Assembly (NCBI RefSeq): GCF_021513275.1
Contig: NZ_CP090978.1
Coordinates: forward strand, 3,782,001-3,846,000
Reading direction: 5' to 3'
Source of the DNA: Paenibacillus hexagrammi
GTDB taxonomy: Bacteria; Bacillota; Bacilli; Paenibacillales; NBRC-103111
DNA: 64,000 bases
A program made the position numbers and the translations under genes. How positions within the stretch are numbered: position 1 is the stretch's first letter; every line of letters starts with the position of its first letter. This document shows positions 1 through 6,866 of this stretch, one piece after another. The notes beneath the pieces are model-generated. The model saw only the letters and a program-made list of their open reading frames with translations, had not been told where the DNA came from and searched no databases.

Positions 1-746
1 TGTACGTGCAGCGTAGTCAAGTCAAACAGCATTTTTCCAACCTTCGCATGCCGAAATTCAACCAGTACTTTGGGGGCGGAGCTAACATCATTGTGATTCC
101 AAAAGGTTTTGAACTCTGGATTCGTATCCAGCATCTTCTGGATAAAGTCACTATACCAGTTATCCCCGGCATACTGGCCGTAGAAGGCTCGAAACATGCC
201 AAGGAAGCCCCGAACGAATTCATTCCAGTTGGCGGCCAATGCCTTGAGCTCTTTACGTGTGAATAACAGCCAGATCATATTGCGCTCTTCCGCGGGAATA
301 CGTTCGAAATCGAGAAAAACTGTTGCCGCAGCCTGGTTCCAGCCTACGATATGACATCTTCTATCAAATACAATGGCCGGACACTCGCGTAGCTCGCTCA
401 AAATCCGATGCAAGGCGGGGCTGATCGCCGGAGGGCTGTCCACTACCGCTGCAGGAGCAGGCTGTTCTAAAGCCAGCATAAACATATACTGCCGCTCGTC
501 TTCGTTGAGTTTTAGCGCATAAGCGATGCGTTCGAGCACTTGAACGGACATTTTGATCTCGCGGCCCTGCTCCAGCCATGTATACCAGGTCGTGCTTACG
601 TTGGCAATTTGGGCTACTTCTTCCCGGCGAAGTCCCGGGGTTCTCCTTCTCGAGCCGGCCGGCAGCCCCACATCTCCCGGCTGAAGCCTAGCGCGATGGG
701 CAATGAGAAATTGAGATAAGGCTTCTAAACGTTCTTTCGCATTCAA
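1..746 (-). CDS. MmyB-type helix-turn-helix transcriptional regulator, C-terminus cut by window edge
   Basis: A continuous minus-strand reading frame starts at a TTG (744-746) preceded by AGGAGG with a 7-base spacer. The nearby ATG at 740-742 is in another frame and stops after five codons, so the TTG decides the start. The first ~75 residues form an XRE-like HTH with the typical RRTPGLRREEVA and WYTWLEQGR motifs. From about residue 100 there is an MmyB-like ligand-binding region with IVGWNQAA and the FEFRH-like motif VEFRH near the edge. Family members are cytoplasmic one-component regulators, often placed beside the dehydrogenase or transporter they control; that neighbour would lie outside the window. 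About 248 residues are visible, close to the whole family length of ~260-290. Confidence 0.85.
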   Translation of the reverse strand, partial: MNAKERLEALSQFLIAHRARLQPGDVGLPAGSRRRTPGLRREEVAQIANVSTTWYTWLEQGREIKMSVQVLERIAYALKLNEDERQYMFMLALEQPAPAAVVDSPPAISPALHRILSELRECPAIVFDRRCHIVGWNQAAATVFLDFERIPAEERNMIWLLFTRKELKALAANWNEFVRGFLGMFRAFYGQYAGDNWYSDFIQKMLDTNPEFKTFWNHNDVSSAPKVLVEFRHAKVGKMLFDLTTLHV

Positions 747-892
747 AGGTTTTCCTCCTAGCTGCAGCATGTGCTTCATCTGTATCTGTCATTGTACCTG
801 CACCTACACCAATACCCTATGGCATTTGCGTGTGGCTGACGACCGTCAAGCCACGCCACACCTCTCGATGGGAGCTTCGCGTGGTACGAAAG

Positions 893-921
893 TTGACTTA
901 CATAGGCGGCGCAGCTATATC
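893..921 (+). promoter_or_regulatory. Candidate sigma-A promoter of fabF
   Basis: TTGACT at 893-898 is followed by a 17-base spacer and TATATC at 916-921. The -35 is good and the -10 imperfect. The expected start near 928 gives a leader of about 80 bases before fabF. Confidence 0.4.
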
Positions 922-931
922 ATGGAACTAA

Positions 932-945
932 TTATACCAGTATAA
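932..945. promoter_or_regulatory. Inverted repeat resembling a FapR operator upstream of fabF
   Basis: TTATACCAGTATAA is an inverted repeat with 6-base arms around a 2-base centre, just downstream of the predicted transcription start of fabF. FapR, the fatty-acid synthesis repressor of Bacilli, binds a longer palindrome with a TTAGTACC-type half site in this position. The match is partial, so the assignment is an inference from position and similarity. Confidence 0.35.
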
Positions 946-1009
946 ACTCTAACTTGTAATAGGATAAATTATATGACAATCTATAGAAAAATCGTTGGAG
1001 GTTATGGAG

Positions 1010-2245
1010 ATGAAGCGAGTTGTAATTACAGGCATGGGGGTTCTGACACCTCTTGGCAATGATGTGGAGACATTCTGGGACAAACTGGTTCAAGGAAAAT
1101 CAGGCATCTCTTTCATTGAATCGTTTGACAGCAGCGACTATAAATCCAATATTGCCGGCAGCATCAAAGACTTTGATCCCGAAGCGACTGTAGGGCGACG
1201 CGATGTGCGGCGGATGGACCGCTACTGTCAATTCGCCGTCGCAGCTGCCAAAATGGCGCTGGAGGACGCCTCACTTGTGATCGACGATACGAATGCGGAG
1301 CGCATCGGCGTCTATATCGGCTCAGGTGTCGGCGGCATCCAGACGATTCTGGACAACTACCGGACACTTCTGCAGCGCGGTCCAGGACGGGTGAGCCCTA
1401 CCGTGGTGCCGATGATGATCGCCAATATGGCTGCAGCCCAGGTCAGCATCATCTACGGCGCCAAGGGCCCGGTCCTCGCGCCGGTGACTGCTTGCGCGAC
1501 CGGCAATAACGCCATCGGCGAGGCGTTCAAGCTGATCCAGCGCGGAGGCGCCGATGCTGTCATTGCCGGCGGAGCCGAAGCGTCGGTCACCGACCTCGCG
1601 CTCGCCGGCTTCGGCAATGCGACGGCGCTGGCCGGCCGCACGGACGCGCCGGAGAAGGCGAGCCGCCCGTTCGACGCGCAGCGCAGCGGCTTCGTCTCCG
1701 CCGAAGGCGCGGGCGTGCACGTGCTCGAGTCGCTCGAGCATGCCGAGCGGCGCGGTGCACGTATCCATGCCGAGCTCATCGGCTATGGCTCAACTGCGGA
1801 CGCCTACCACATTGTGGCGACCGACCCGGAAGGCGCGGGAGCGTACCGCGCCATGGCTATTGCGCTGGAGGACGCCGGTCTCGCCGCTGAGGAGATCGAC
1901 ACGATCAACGCTCATGCGACGAGCACGCCGGCAGGCGACCTGTCCGAGACGATGGCAATCAAGCGGCTGCTTGGCAAGAAGAGCGATCAAGTGCCGATCA
2001 CAGCGAACAAATCGATGATCGGCCATATGCTAGGGGCAGCCGGAGGCGTGGAGGCCGTAGGGCTGATCAAATCGCTGCAGGAGGGCGTCATTCCGCCGAC
2101 GATCAATCTCGACAATCCGGATCCACAGTGCGATCTGGATTATGTCCCGCTTCAAGCAAGAAAGGCAGACGTTCGTGTTGGCTTATCCAATTCCTTCGGC
2201 TTTGGCGGACATAATGCCGTGCTTATCTTTAAGCGGTACGAATAA
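1010..2245 (+). CDS. fabF: 3-oxoacyl-ACP synthase II (FabF)
   Basis: This is a 411-residue elongating ketoacyl-ACP synthase, which condenses malonyl-ACP with acyl-ACP in type II fatty acid synthesis. The Cys-His-His catalytic triad is visible: Cys162 in VTACATGNNA, His302 in NAHATSTPAGD and His339 in KSMIGHMLGAAGG. The start at 1010 (MKRVVITGMG) is chosen because TGGAGG at 996-1001 stands 8 bases before it; upstream TTG/ATG codons at 995 and 1004 are too close to that site. The usual partner acpP or fabH is absent and the gene seems monocistronic. Codon use becomes very GC-rich in the middle (about 1440-1780) compared with both ends. Confidence 0.95.
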   Translation: MKRVVITGMGVLTPLGNDVETFWDKLVQGKSGISFIESFDSSDYKSNIAGSIKDFDPEATVGRRDVRRMDRYCQFAVAAAKMALEDASLVIDDTNAERIGVYIGSGVGGIQTILDNYRTLLQRGPGRVSPTVVPMMIANMAAAQVSIIYGAKGPVLAPVTACATGNNAIGEAFKLIQRGGADAVIAGGAEASVTDLALAGFGNATALAGRTDAPEKASRPFDAQRSGFVSAEGAGVHVLESLEHAERRGARIHAELIGYGSTADAYHIVATDPEGAGAYRAMAIALEDAGLAAEEIDTINAHATSTPAGDLSETMAIKRLLGKKSDQVPITANKSMIGHMLGAAGGVEAVGLIKSLQEGVIPPTINLDNPDPQCDLDYVPLQARKADVRVGLSNSFGFGGHNAVLIFKRYE

Positions 2246-2265
2246 AACACATTCGCTCCCCTCAA

Positions 2266-2306
2266 TTGTAATTACAACAGTTAACTGCTAATATAAAACT
2301 GTTAAC
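2266..2306 (+). promoter_or_regulatory. Promoter/operator region of the XRE regulator gene
   Basis: TTGTAA (2266-2271), a 17-base spacer and TAATAT (2289-2294) form a promoter. Two GTTAAC hexamers lie at 2280-2285 and 2301-2306, exactly 21 bases (two helical turns) apart, the first inside the perfect 10-base palindrome CAGTTAACTG. The -35 itself sits in a perfect 12-base palindrome, TTGTAATTACAA. Such phased sites fit autoregulation by the downstream HTH protein, which is an inference. Confidence 0.4.
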
Positions 2307-2345
2307 TTATGTTTACTTACCGTTGACTGGCGAGGGTGAGCGTCC

Positions 2346-2738
2346 GTGTATTTTTATGACAAGCTAAAAGATATGCGCAAATTAAAAGGATTTACGATCC
2401 GGGAACTAGCCGACCGTTCCGGCGTCTCCGCGGCGTACATCTCCCAACTGGAGAACGGAAACCGCGGCATACCTTCTCCCGATGTATTGATGAAGCTCTC
2501 TGAGGGGCTGAATACCTCCTACTCTGAGCTCATGGAAATCGCTGGATATTTGGAATCGGCACAGCCGATTCCGCCTGATTACCGCCGAAGCCCAGTTAAT
2601 TTACGCCGATTTCTCCGTGAAAATGAGCTGATGTTTGACGGGATCATCTTGTCGGAAGACGACAAAGAATGGATTGAGCGAATGCTGACCGCCCTATTTT
2701 GGAAAGAACGTCAGAGCCAAGAAACACCAAATACCTGA
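2346..2738 (+). CDS. XRE-family HTH regulator, 130 residues
   Basis: The N-terminal ~65 residues are a classical XRE/Cro HTH (KLKGFTIRELADRSGVS, AAYISQLENGNR). The remainder is a short helical tail that is not a known ligand-binding domain, so it probably serves dimerisation. The GTG start at 2346 is used because GAGGGTGAG precedes it at good distance and no in-frame ATG fits before the HTH. The size and layout resemble SinR/SlrR-type regulators, but specific identity cannot be claimed. The gene has its own promoter with phased GTTAAC sites and ends at a shared bidirectional terminator. Confidence 0.85.
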   Translation: MYFYDKLKDMRKLKGFTIRELADRSGVSAAYISQLENGNRGIPSPDVLMKLSEGLNTSYSELMEIAGYLESAQPIPPDYRRSPVNLRRFLRENELMFDGIILSEDDKEWIERMLTALFWKERQSQETPNT

Positions 2739-2756
2739 TAAGCCTACGCACAGCAG

Positions 2757-2799
2757 AAGGGACACAGCGCAATTCAGACGCTGTGTCCCTTCATTATTT
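2757..2799. terminator. Hairpin terminator between convergent genes
   Basis: A 13-bp perfect stem (2757-2769 with 2779-2791) and 9-base loop are followed by CATTATTT on the plus strand. It sits directly after the XRE gene. Before the transposon insertion, the convergent minus-strand gene ended only 7 bases away (stop at 2798-2800), so the hairpin originally served both genes. Confidence 0.75.
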
Positions 2800-2820
2800 A
2801 AGGCTGAATGTCTCCGTGCC

Positions 2821-2825
2821 CGTTC
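2821..2825. repeat. Target-site duplication, left copy
   Basis: CGTTC stands immediately before the TGTTG terminus. The identical CGTTC follows the right terminus at 4379-4383. Removing the element plus one copy restores an open frame in the interrupted minus-strand gene, which confirms this as the true duplication. Confidence 0.88.
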
Positions 2826-2834
2826 TGTTGCTTG

Positions 2835-2990
2835 ATAAAAAAGTTGTTTAAAACAATATTCCTAGCTACTGATTCCATAAGGGATATTATACTGAATTCT
2901 GAAAATAAAGTTGTTTAAAAATAAAGTAAGAAGACACAAATGAATGAATGAATGAATGAATGAAAGAGGATAATAATAAATTTGTTTAAA
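2835..2990 (+). repeat. Left-end transposase-site array, three spaced copies
   Basis: Cores of the form ATAAAnAAGTTGTTTAAA occur at 2835-2852, 2902-2919 and 2973-2990, all in the same orientation; the third is the most degenerate. The spacing of 67 and 71 bases resembles the dispersed TnsB sites of a Tn7 left end. Confidence 0.8.
2941..2964. repeat. Tetranucleotide microsatellite (TGAA)6
   Basis: Six perfect tandem copies of TGAA lie between the second and third left-end transposase sites. Slippage here would change the spacing of those sites by steps of four bases. Confidence 0.9.
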
Positions 2991-3091
2991 TTCTGTCCCT
3001 TATAGATGCAGCTTGATGTATAATAGTGCATCCTTCATAATATTAAATATTTGTTCAATCGATCGGAATTTACATTCCACAAGGAGTATTT

Positions 3092-3203
3092 ATGATGGAA
3101 ACAGTAAATAAACAAATAAAATTTTCCTTTTCGTAGGACTTACCCAAAAACCTGATGCCATTAGAATGTATATCGGATATTTATATTTATTTGGGGCATA
3201 CGC
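3092..3203 (+). pseudogene. Degenerate ORF remnant inside the transposon
   Basis: AAGGAG at 3081-3086 precedes ATGATG (3092), which reads 14 codons and stops at 3134-3136. Shifting one base there opens a hydrophobic, protein-like frame (VGLTQKPDAIRMY, then IGYLYLFGAYAY) running up to the end of the convergent cargo gene. This looks like the front of a broken gene, perhaps for a membrane protein. I do not recognise a family, and a chance reading is possible. Confidence 0.3.
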
Positions 3204-4187
3204 CTACTGTACTGGTACTTCTTTCTCCCAAAGTGTAACCCCATCTTTATCAAGTTCACTAATTCTATACCTCTTGGCAATAGCTTTAGAAACGTTCTTA
3301 CCGTTCTCATCCAAGTAGTAGATAATTTGTCTTACACCACCGTGATCGAAAGACCCTGTATTTATCTCAATTGACGGATTGCTGTTATTCGAATAGTAAG
3401 GGGTGTTCTTAAGTCTTTCTGCCACTTCATCGATAGATGCAGCTTTACGAAATGCCCATTGCTTATCCCTGTTTTGTGGCAGATTATAATCCCAAATATT
3501 ATCATGTAATATTATCCTGATAGCATCTTCACTTAACTCAATATTTTCACTGCAATTATTAAAGGCAAGAAGAGCAGCTTTAGATACAAAATCGAAGTAC
3601 TGGTTCCCATACCACATCGCCCAACATGAACCAAACCATAGGCCATGTAAATGATGGCTATGCCCCGGATTATTCTCTATATCGTAAATTATTCTACTTG
3701 TCACCATAGGATCAGATATTAATGCAGATTCATTCACTGGTAATCCATAGAGACGCATCCAGGCAGGATCCGAAATATTTTGAATAAAGTTATCCTTTGA
3801 TGAACAAACAATTCCCACAAACCCTTCATGACCAAGGAAAAACTTGTTAACCGTGTCCATAATTTTATTAGCACTCTTATCAAATGTCTCTATATCAAGA
3901 TTTAGAGTTAGTAATGCTCTAGAACCCCTGTGTAACTTAAGGGAATTATTCGAGTCCATAATCTCAAGCAAATAGTGATCTTTATAAGTAATTGTCTGCT
4001 TAATTCCCTCATGCAGATTTTTTTCCGAAAACTTTACTGTTGCTTTTTTCTTTCCACGGTATTTTACTTTGGATGGAGTAAAGAAACGAAAATCATTCAT
4101 CCATTTCAATGTGTTATCAAAGCTAATTTGATTTTCGTTAAATATGATCCAACACAATACTCCTTCTTTTACTTCATTGATTTCCAT
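3204..4187 (-). CDS. Transposon cargo gene, protein of unknown function (327 residues)
   Basis: This is the only intact gene of the 1.55-kb element. The ATG at 4185-4187 is preceded on the minus strand by AAGGGGGAG about 10 bases away. The product is soluble, with no signal peptide or membrane segment, and rich in Asn, aromatic and charged residues. A notable central stretch is GHSHHLHGLWFGSCWAMWYG (about residues 175-195), dense in His, Trp and Cys, which could be a metal- or ligand-binding core. I do not recognise a family. Small Tn7-like elements often carry defence, toxin-immunity or stress cargo, but nothing here proves any of these roles. Codon use is strongly A/T-biased, unlike the neighbouring chromosomal genes, in line with transfer. 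Confidence 0.8.
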   Translation of the reverse strand: MEINEVKEGVLCWIIFNENQISFDNTLKWMNDFRFFTPSKVKYRGKKKATVKFSEKNLHEGIKQTITYKDHYLLEIMDSNNSLKLHRGSRALLTLNLDIETFDKSANKIMDTVNKFFLGHEGFVGIVCSSKDNFIQNISDPAWMRLYGLPVNESALISDPMVTSRIIYDIENNPGHSHHLHGLWFGSCWAMWYGNQYFDFVSKAALLAFNNCSENIELSEDAIRIILHDNIWDYNLPQNRDKQWAFRKAASIDEVAERLKNTPYYSNNSNPSIEINTGSFDHGGVRQIIYYLDENGKNVSKAIAKRYRISELDKDGVTLWEKEVPVQ

Positions 4188-4311
4188 GAATTTTTTACTC
4201 CCCCTTGATAGGACTTACCTTTACGTTTCGAGAAGCTTATATTTTTAATAATGCTTCTATTTCAAACCTGTTATTAGCATTATCCTCTATGCTGTATGCG
4301 GACCGCTGATT

Positions 4312-4369
4312 TTTAAACAACTTTATTATGAATTAAATAACTTTATTATAATTTAAACGACTTTATTAT
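4312..4369 (-). repeat. Right-end transposase-site array, three close-packed copies
   Basis: Inverted copies of the same 18-base motif lie at 4312-4329, 4332-4349 and 4352-4369 with an exact 20-base period. The outermost copy is part of the terminal inverted repeat and also encodes the last codons of the interrupted minus-strand gene. Confidence 0.82.
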
Positions 4370-6698
4370 CAGACAACACGTTCAGCGGAATAAGCAGCCT
4401 GGTACCCTCGGAGCCTAACCGATTCAAATCGGACGGTGACCAAAGCTGAAGCTCCTTAGCTGCGCTTATGGCTTCCGTATCATAGTTCCCTGGAAGCCGA
4501 TACCTAACTAGCTCCCCCGTGTCCGTATGTATGCTGAGCAATTCGGAGCCGTAGGCAGACAGCTCCATGCTTCCGCTCGTAGAATGCAAGGTTACATATA
4601 GAATCCCATTGTCCAGCAGCAAGCGGCCGAACTGCGCATGCAGCTGCCAAAACATTGTTTGAACGTCCCCCTTCTGCAGCCCAATGGAAAGTATCTTGGT
4701 GCCATGCGTCACATATAAACGGTCTTCCTTGGCATCCAGCACATACGAATTTTCAACAGAACTGTCCGGCTCATCCCCGGCTTCCTGAAGCTCTGAGTCC
4801 AGTTGAATGACTTTCTCCCAGACACCTTTACTGTCAAAAACGTGAATGTGCTTGTTCAACAGGAGCAGCACCTGATTTCCGTAAGGAACGAGCTTCGCAG
4901 ACTCATAGCTGTCAGCTTGCGAGTGAAGATCGTAATGCTTCACGAATTGATCTCCCTGCTTCACATACAAGTGTCCCGCGGCATAGATCCAGCGCATTCC
5001 ATGCGAATCATCATAGACAGCTTCCGAATCGACAGTCACTTGTTGAAGCTCTATCTGTTTTTGAACAGGTAACAGAAGCGGTTTCTCTTGCTTCTGCTCT
5101 TGGTTCTGCTTTTTCTCTTGGTTCTGCTTTTTCTCTTCGTCCCGCTTCTGCTCTTGCTTCTGCTCTTGCTTCTGCTCTTGCTTCTGCTCTTGCTTCTGCT
5201 CTTGCTTCTGCTCTTGCTTCTGCTCTTGCTTCTGCTCTTGCTTCTGCTCTTGCTTCTGCTCTTGCTTCTGCTCTTCGCCTTGCTTCTGCTCCTGATCTTG
5301 ATCTCGATCTTGTTCACTATAGACCAATTTCTGTTCAGCTTCGGCCTCCTGCTTCGGAATAGCCGCATCCACAGTCGATCCCGTATTCTCTTTCTTCTGA
5401 TCTTCCATTTTTCTGACTTCCGGTAGAGACCTTAGCCAGAAGGATCCGTGCATATTCTCAGCAAACCTGATATTCATAACATCATCCAGATGAGCACTCA
5501 GGCTCTCTTTTCCCTTTTTAGCCGTAATCCACTTGTACTGTCTGCTTACTTCGCTGAGCCCTTCTATGGATATGAATGATTTCCAGACAGGGAGCGTATG
5601 CCACTCTTCATCGTACTCGTAGCTCATGGTGTACATATGAGAGGTATCCATTCGAACAAAATTCAAGCCCTCCAGCAGTTGCCAGTCGTATTGCACGAGC
5701 GAAGGATCGGGGATGAAGGTGTACGGGCGCGTTGAAGGAAGAAGGAAGGCTTGGGTCGTACGGTTTCGTCGATCCGTTATGTAGATGAGCTCTGCATCAG
5801 ATTCGGAATATGGCGCTTTCATGCGCAAGGCAGGATCAAGTTGGATGTTACCGGTTTGTTGATACTCATAGCCGGACAACCGGTATATACGCGGACCTTT
5901 GCTGCTTTTCACATACACAAGCATTCCCAGGTCGTCTTCCATTACATACGTGGTGTCGTTCAGTTCAATCGTCTTAGTGAATTGTGTTGGTTTAGCGGGA
6001 TGTTGGGGGGAATTATCATTAACCGTCGGTTGGGCAGCCGCGGAGTAGTCATTTACATATAACTGCTGCCTGCCTTGGCCGCTGATCCAGTACTCTTGAT
6101 AGGATTCTTCTTCCTGCTCGAGTAAAAGAACGCCCTCCGGCTTACTGGAAAAAGTCACCCTCTCAACCTTGGAAGGTGAGAGCGGCATATCGCCAAGTCT
6201 GCGAAGCGGGTTGCCTCCAGAGCCGGGGCTTAGCTGGATCACATACCAATCGCCTTTGGTCGTTTGACTGCCTGGCAGAGGTGCAAATCCCACATAAGCA
6301 GTGGCTCCGCTGCGCCAAATATAACCGGATCGGGTTACAGGAAAGCTGAGTGGGATATTGGCATAATCGCTGCCTCCCACCCATTCAAAGCGAAGCTGAT
6401 TGCTCTGTATGTAAACAACCTGATCTTTGCCACGAAGCAAAACAACAGGTTCTTTTGTATCGGTTATAAAATGGGTCCCGGCTTCCTCCCAACGGCCGAT
6501 CTCCTCAAGCCGTTGTTTTTGCGCTTCCTCGTCAGCGGCTTTAGTATGAACCTCCGATTGTGGAGTAGAGGTCGGTTCAGAGGAGAACATAGCCCTTTTT
6601 AGAGAATGCTCAGGACGCACATAAGATAGGTAAGCGATCAATAATAGAAGACATGCGAACAGGCCAGCCGCTCCGCTCGCCCAAACCTTTTTATTCAA
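4353..6698 (-). CDS. Membrane-anchored extracytoplasmic protein with Gln/Lys/Glu repeat; C-terminus rewritten by transposon
   Basis: The product has one N-terminal membrane segment (around residues 8-28, AAGLFACLLLLIAYLSYV) and a large outside part. Residues ~60-440 and ~560-780 carry many short beta-rich repeats (e.g. RLYVTHGTKILSIG), suggesting a propeller-like fold. Between them is a low-complexity EQKQ array coded by ten perfect 12-base repeats. The start TTG at 6698 is preferred because GGGAG stands 8 bases before it; the GTG at 6705-6707 is too close. The last eight codons and the stop lie inside the transposon. Without the element the frame would read LLIPLN-GHGDIQP and stop at 2798. 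I do not recognise a functional family; a cell-surface or spore-related role is only a guess. Confidence 0.75.
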   Translation of the reverse strand: MNKKVWASGAAGLFACLLLLIAYLSYVRPEHSLKRAMFSSEPTSTPQSEVHTKAADEEAQKQRLEEIGRWEEAGTHFITDTKEPVVLLRGKDQVVYIQSNQLRFEWVGGSDYANIPLSFPVTRSGYIWRSGATAYVGFAPLPGSQTTKGDWYVIQLSPGSGGNPLRRLGDMPLSPSKVERVTFSSKPEGVLLLEQEEESYQEYWISGQGRQQLYVNDYSAAAQPTVNDNSPQHPAKPTQFTKTIELNDTTYVMEDDLGMLVYVKSSKGPRIYRLSGYEYQQTGNIQLDPALRMKAPYSESDAELIYITDRRNRTTQAFLLPSTRPYTFIPDPSLVQYDWQLLEGLNFVRMDTSHMYTMSYEYDEEWHTLPVWKSFISIEGLSEVSRQYKWITAKKGKESLSAHLDDVMNIRFAENMHGSFWLRSLPEVRKMEDQKKENTGSTVDAAIPKQEAEAEQKLVYSEQDRDQDQEQKQGEEQKQEQKQEQKQEQKQEQKQEQKQEQKQEQKQEQKQEQKQEQKRDEEKKQNQEKKQNQEQKQEKPLLLPVQKQIELQQVTVDSEAVYDDSHGMRWIYAAGHLYVKQGDQFVKHYDLHSQADSYESAKLVPYGNQVLLLLNKHIHVFDSKGVWEKVIQLDSELQEAGDEPDSSVENSYVLDAKEDRLYVTHGTKILSIGLQKGDVQTMFWQLHAQFGRLLLDNGILYVTLHSTSGSMELSAYGSELLSIHTDTGELVRYRLPGNYDTEAISAAKELQLWSPSDLNRLGSEGTRLLIPLNVLSDNKVV
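5154..5273 (-). repeat. Ten perfect tandem copies of a 12-bp unit (EQKQ-coding)
   Basis: The plus-strand unit TTGCTTCTGCTC is repeated ten times without a mismatch; degenerate copies continue on both sides (about 5075-5300). Each unit adds EQKQ to the product. Because 12 is a multiple of three, slippage changes length but not frame. Confidence 0.92.
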
Positions 6699-6812
6699 CC
6701 GTTCCACTCCCTGCTTCTTGAAGATAGGGATGATTCCGAGTACGAATAGAGCGCTTCCAAGAAATCCATCTTCATTCTACCATAGGAAACGGATTGATAG
6801 ATCACAATTTTC

Positions 6813-6857
6813 AAAAAAAGATGCCCTGCTCGCATCATTTCTGCTTACAGGACATCT
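6813..6857 (-). terminator. Terminator of the RND efflux operon
   Basis: On the minus strand AGATGtCCTG and CAGGgCATCT pair across a 19-base loop and are followed by seven T residues. It lies directly after the 3' end of the secreted-protein gene. Confidence 0.75.
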
Positions 6858-6866
6858 CAAGGTGTA

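Larger units (their letters stand above)
2826..4378. mobile_element. Non-autonomous Tn7-type (TnsB-type ends) transposon, 1553 bp
   Basis: Seen directly: the two 28-base termini (2826-2853, and 4351-4378 inverted) match at 23 of 28 positions, beginning TGTTG and ending CAACA. The same 5 bases, CGTTC, flank both sides (2821-2825 and 4379-4383). Each end carries three copies of an 18-base motif of the type ATAATAAAGTTGTTTAAA: spaced 67 and 71 bases at the left end, and packed every 20 bases at the right end. Established knowledge: TGT/ACA termini, 5-bp duplications, and asymmetric arrays of transposase sites (spread left, dense right) are hallmarks of Tn7-like elements recognised by TnsB. The element is AT-rich compared with its surroundings and contains no transposase gene, so it must have been moved in trans. 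It holds one intact unknown gene and a degenerate ORF. Confidence 0.88.

Noticed and set aside
5051..5426. Long open frames coding poly-Leu and Arg-Ser repeats over the 12-bp repeat
   Set aside because: They arise from reading the same 12-base unit in other frames. The minus-strand frame with EQKQ belongs to a large protein with a membrane anchor and ribosome site.
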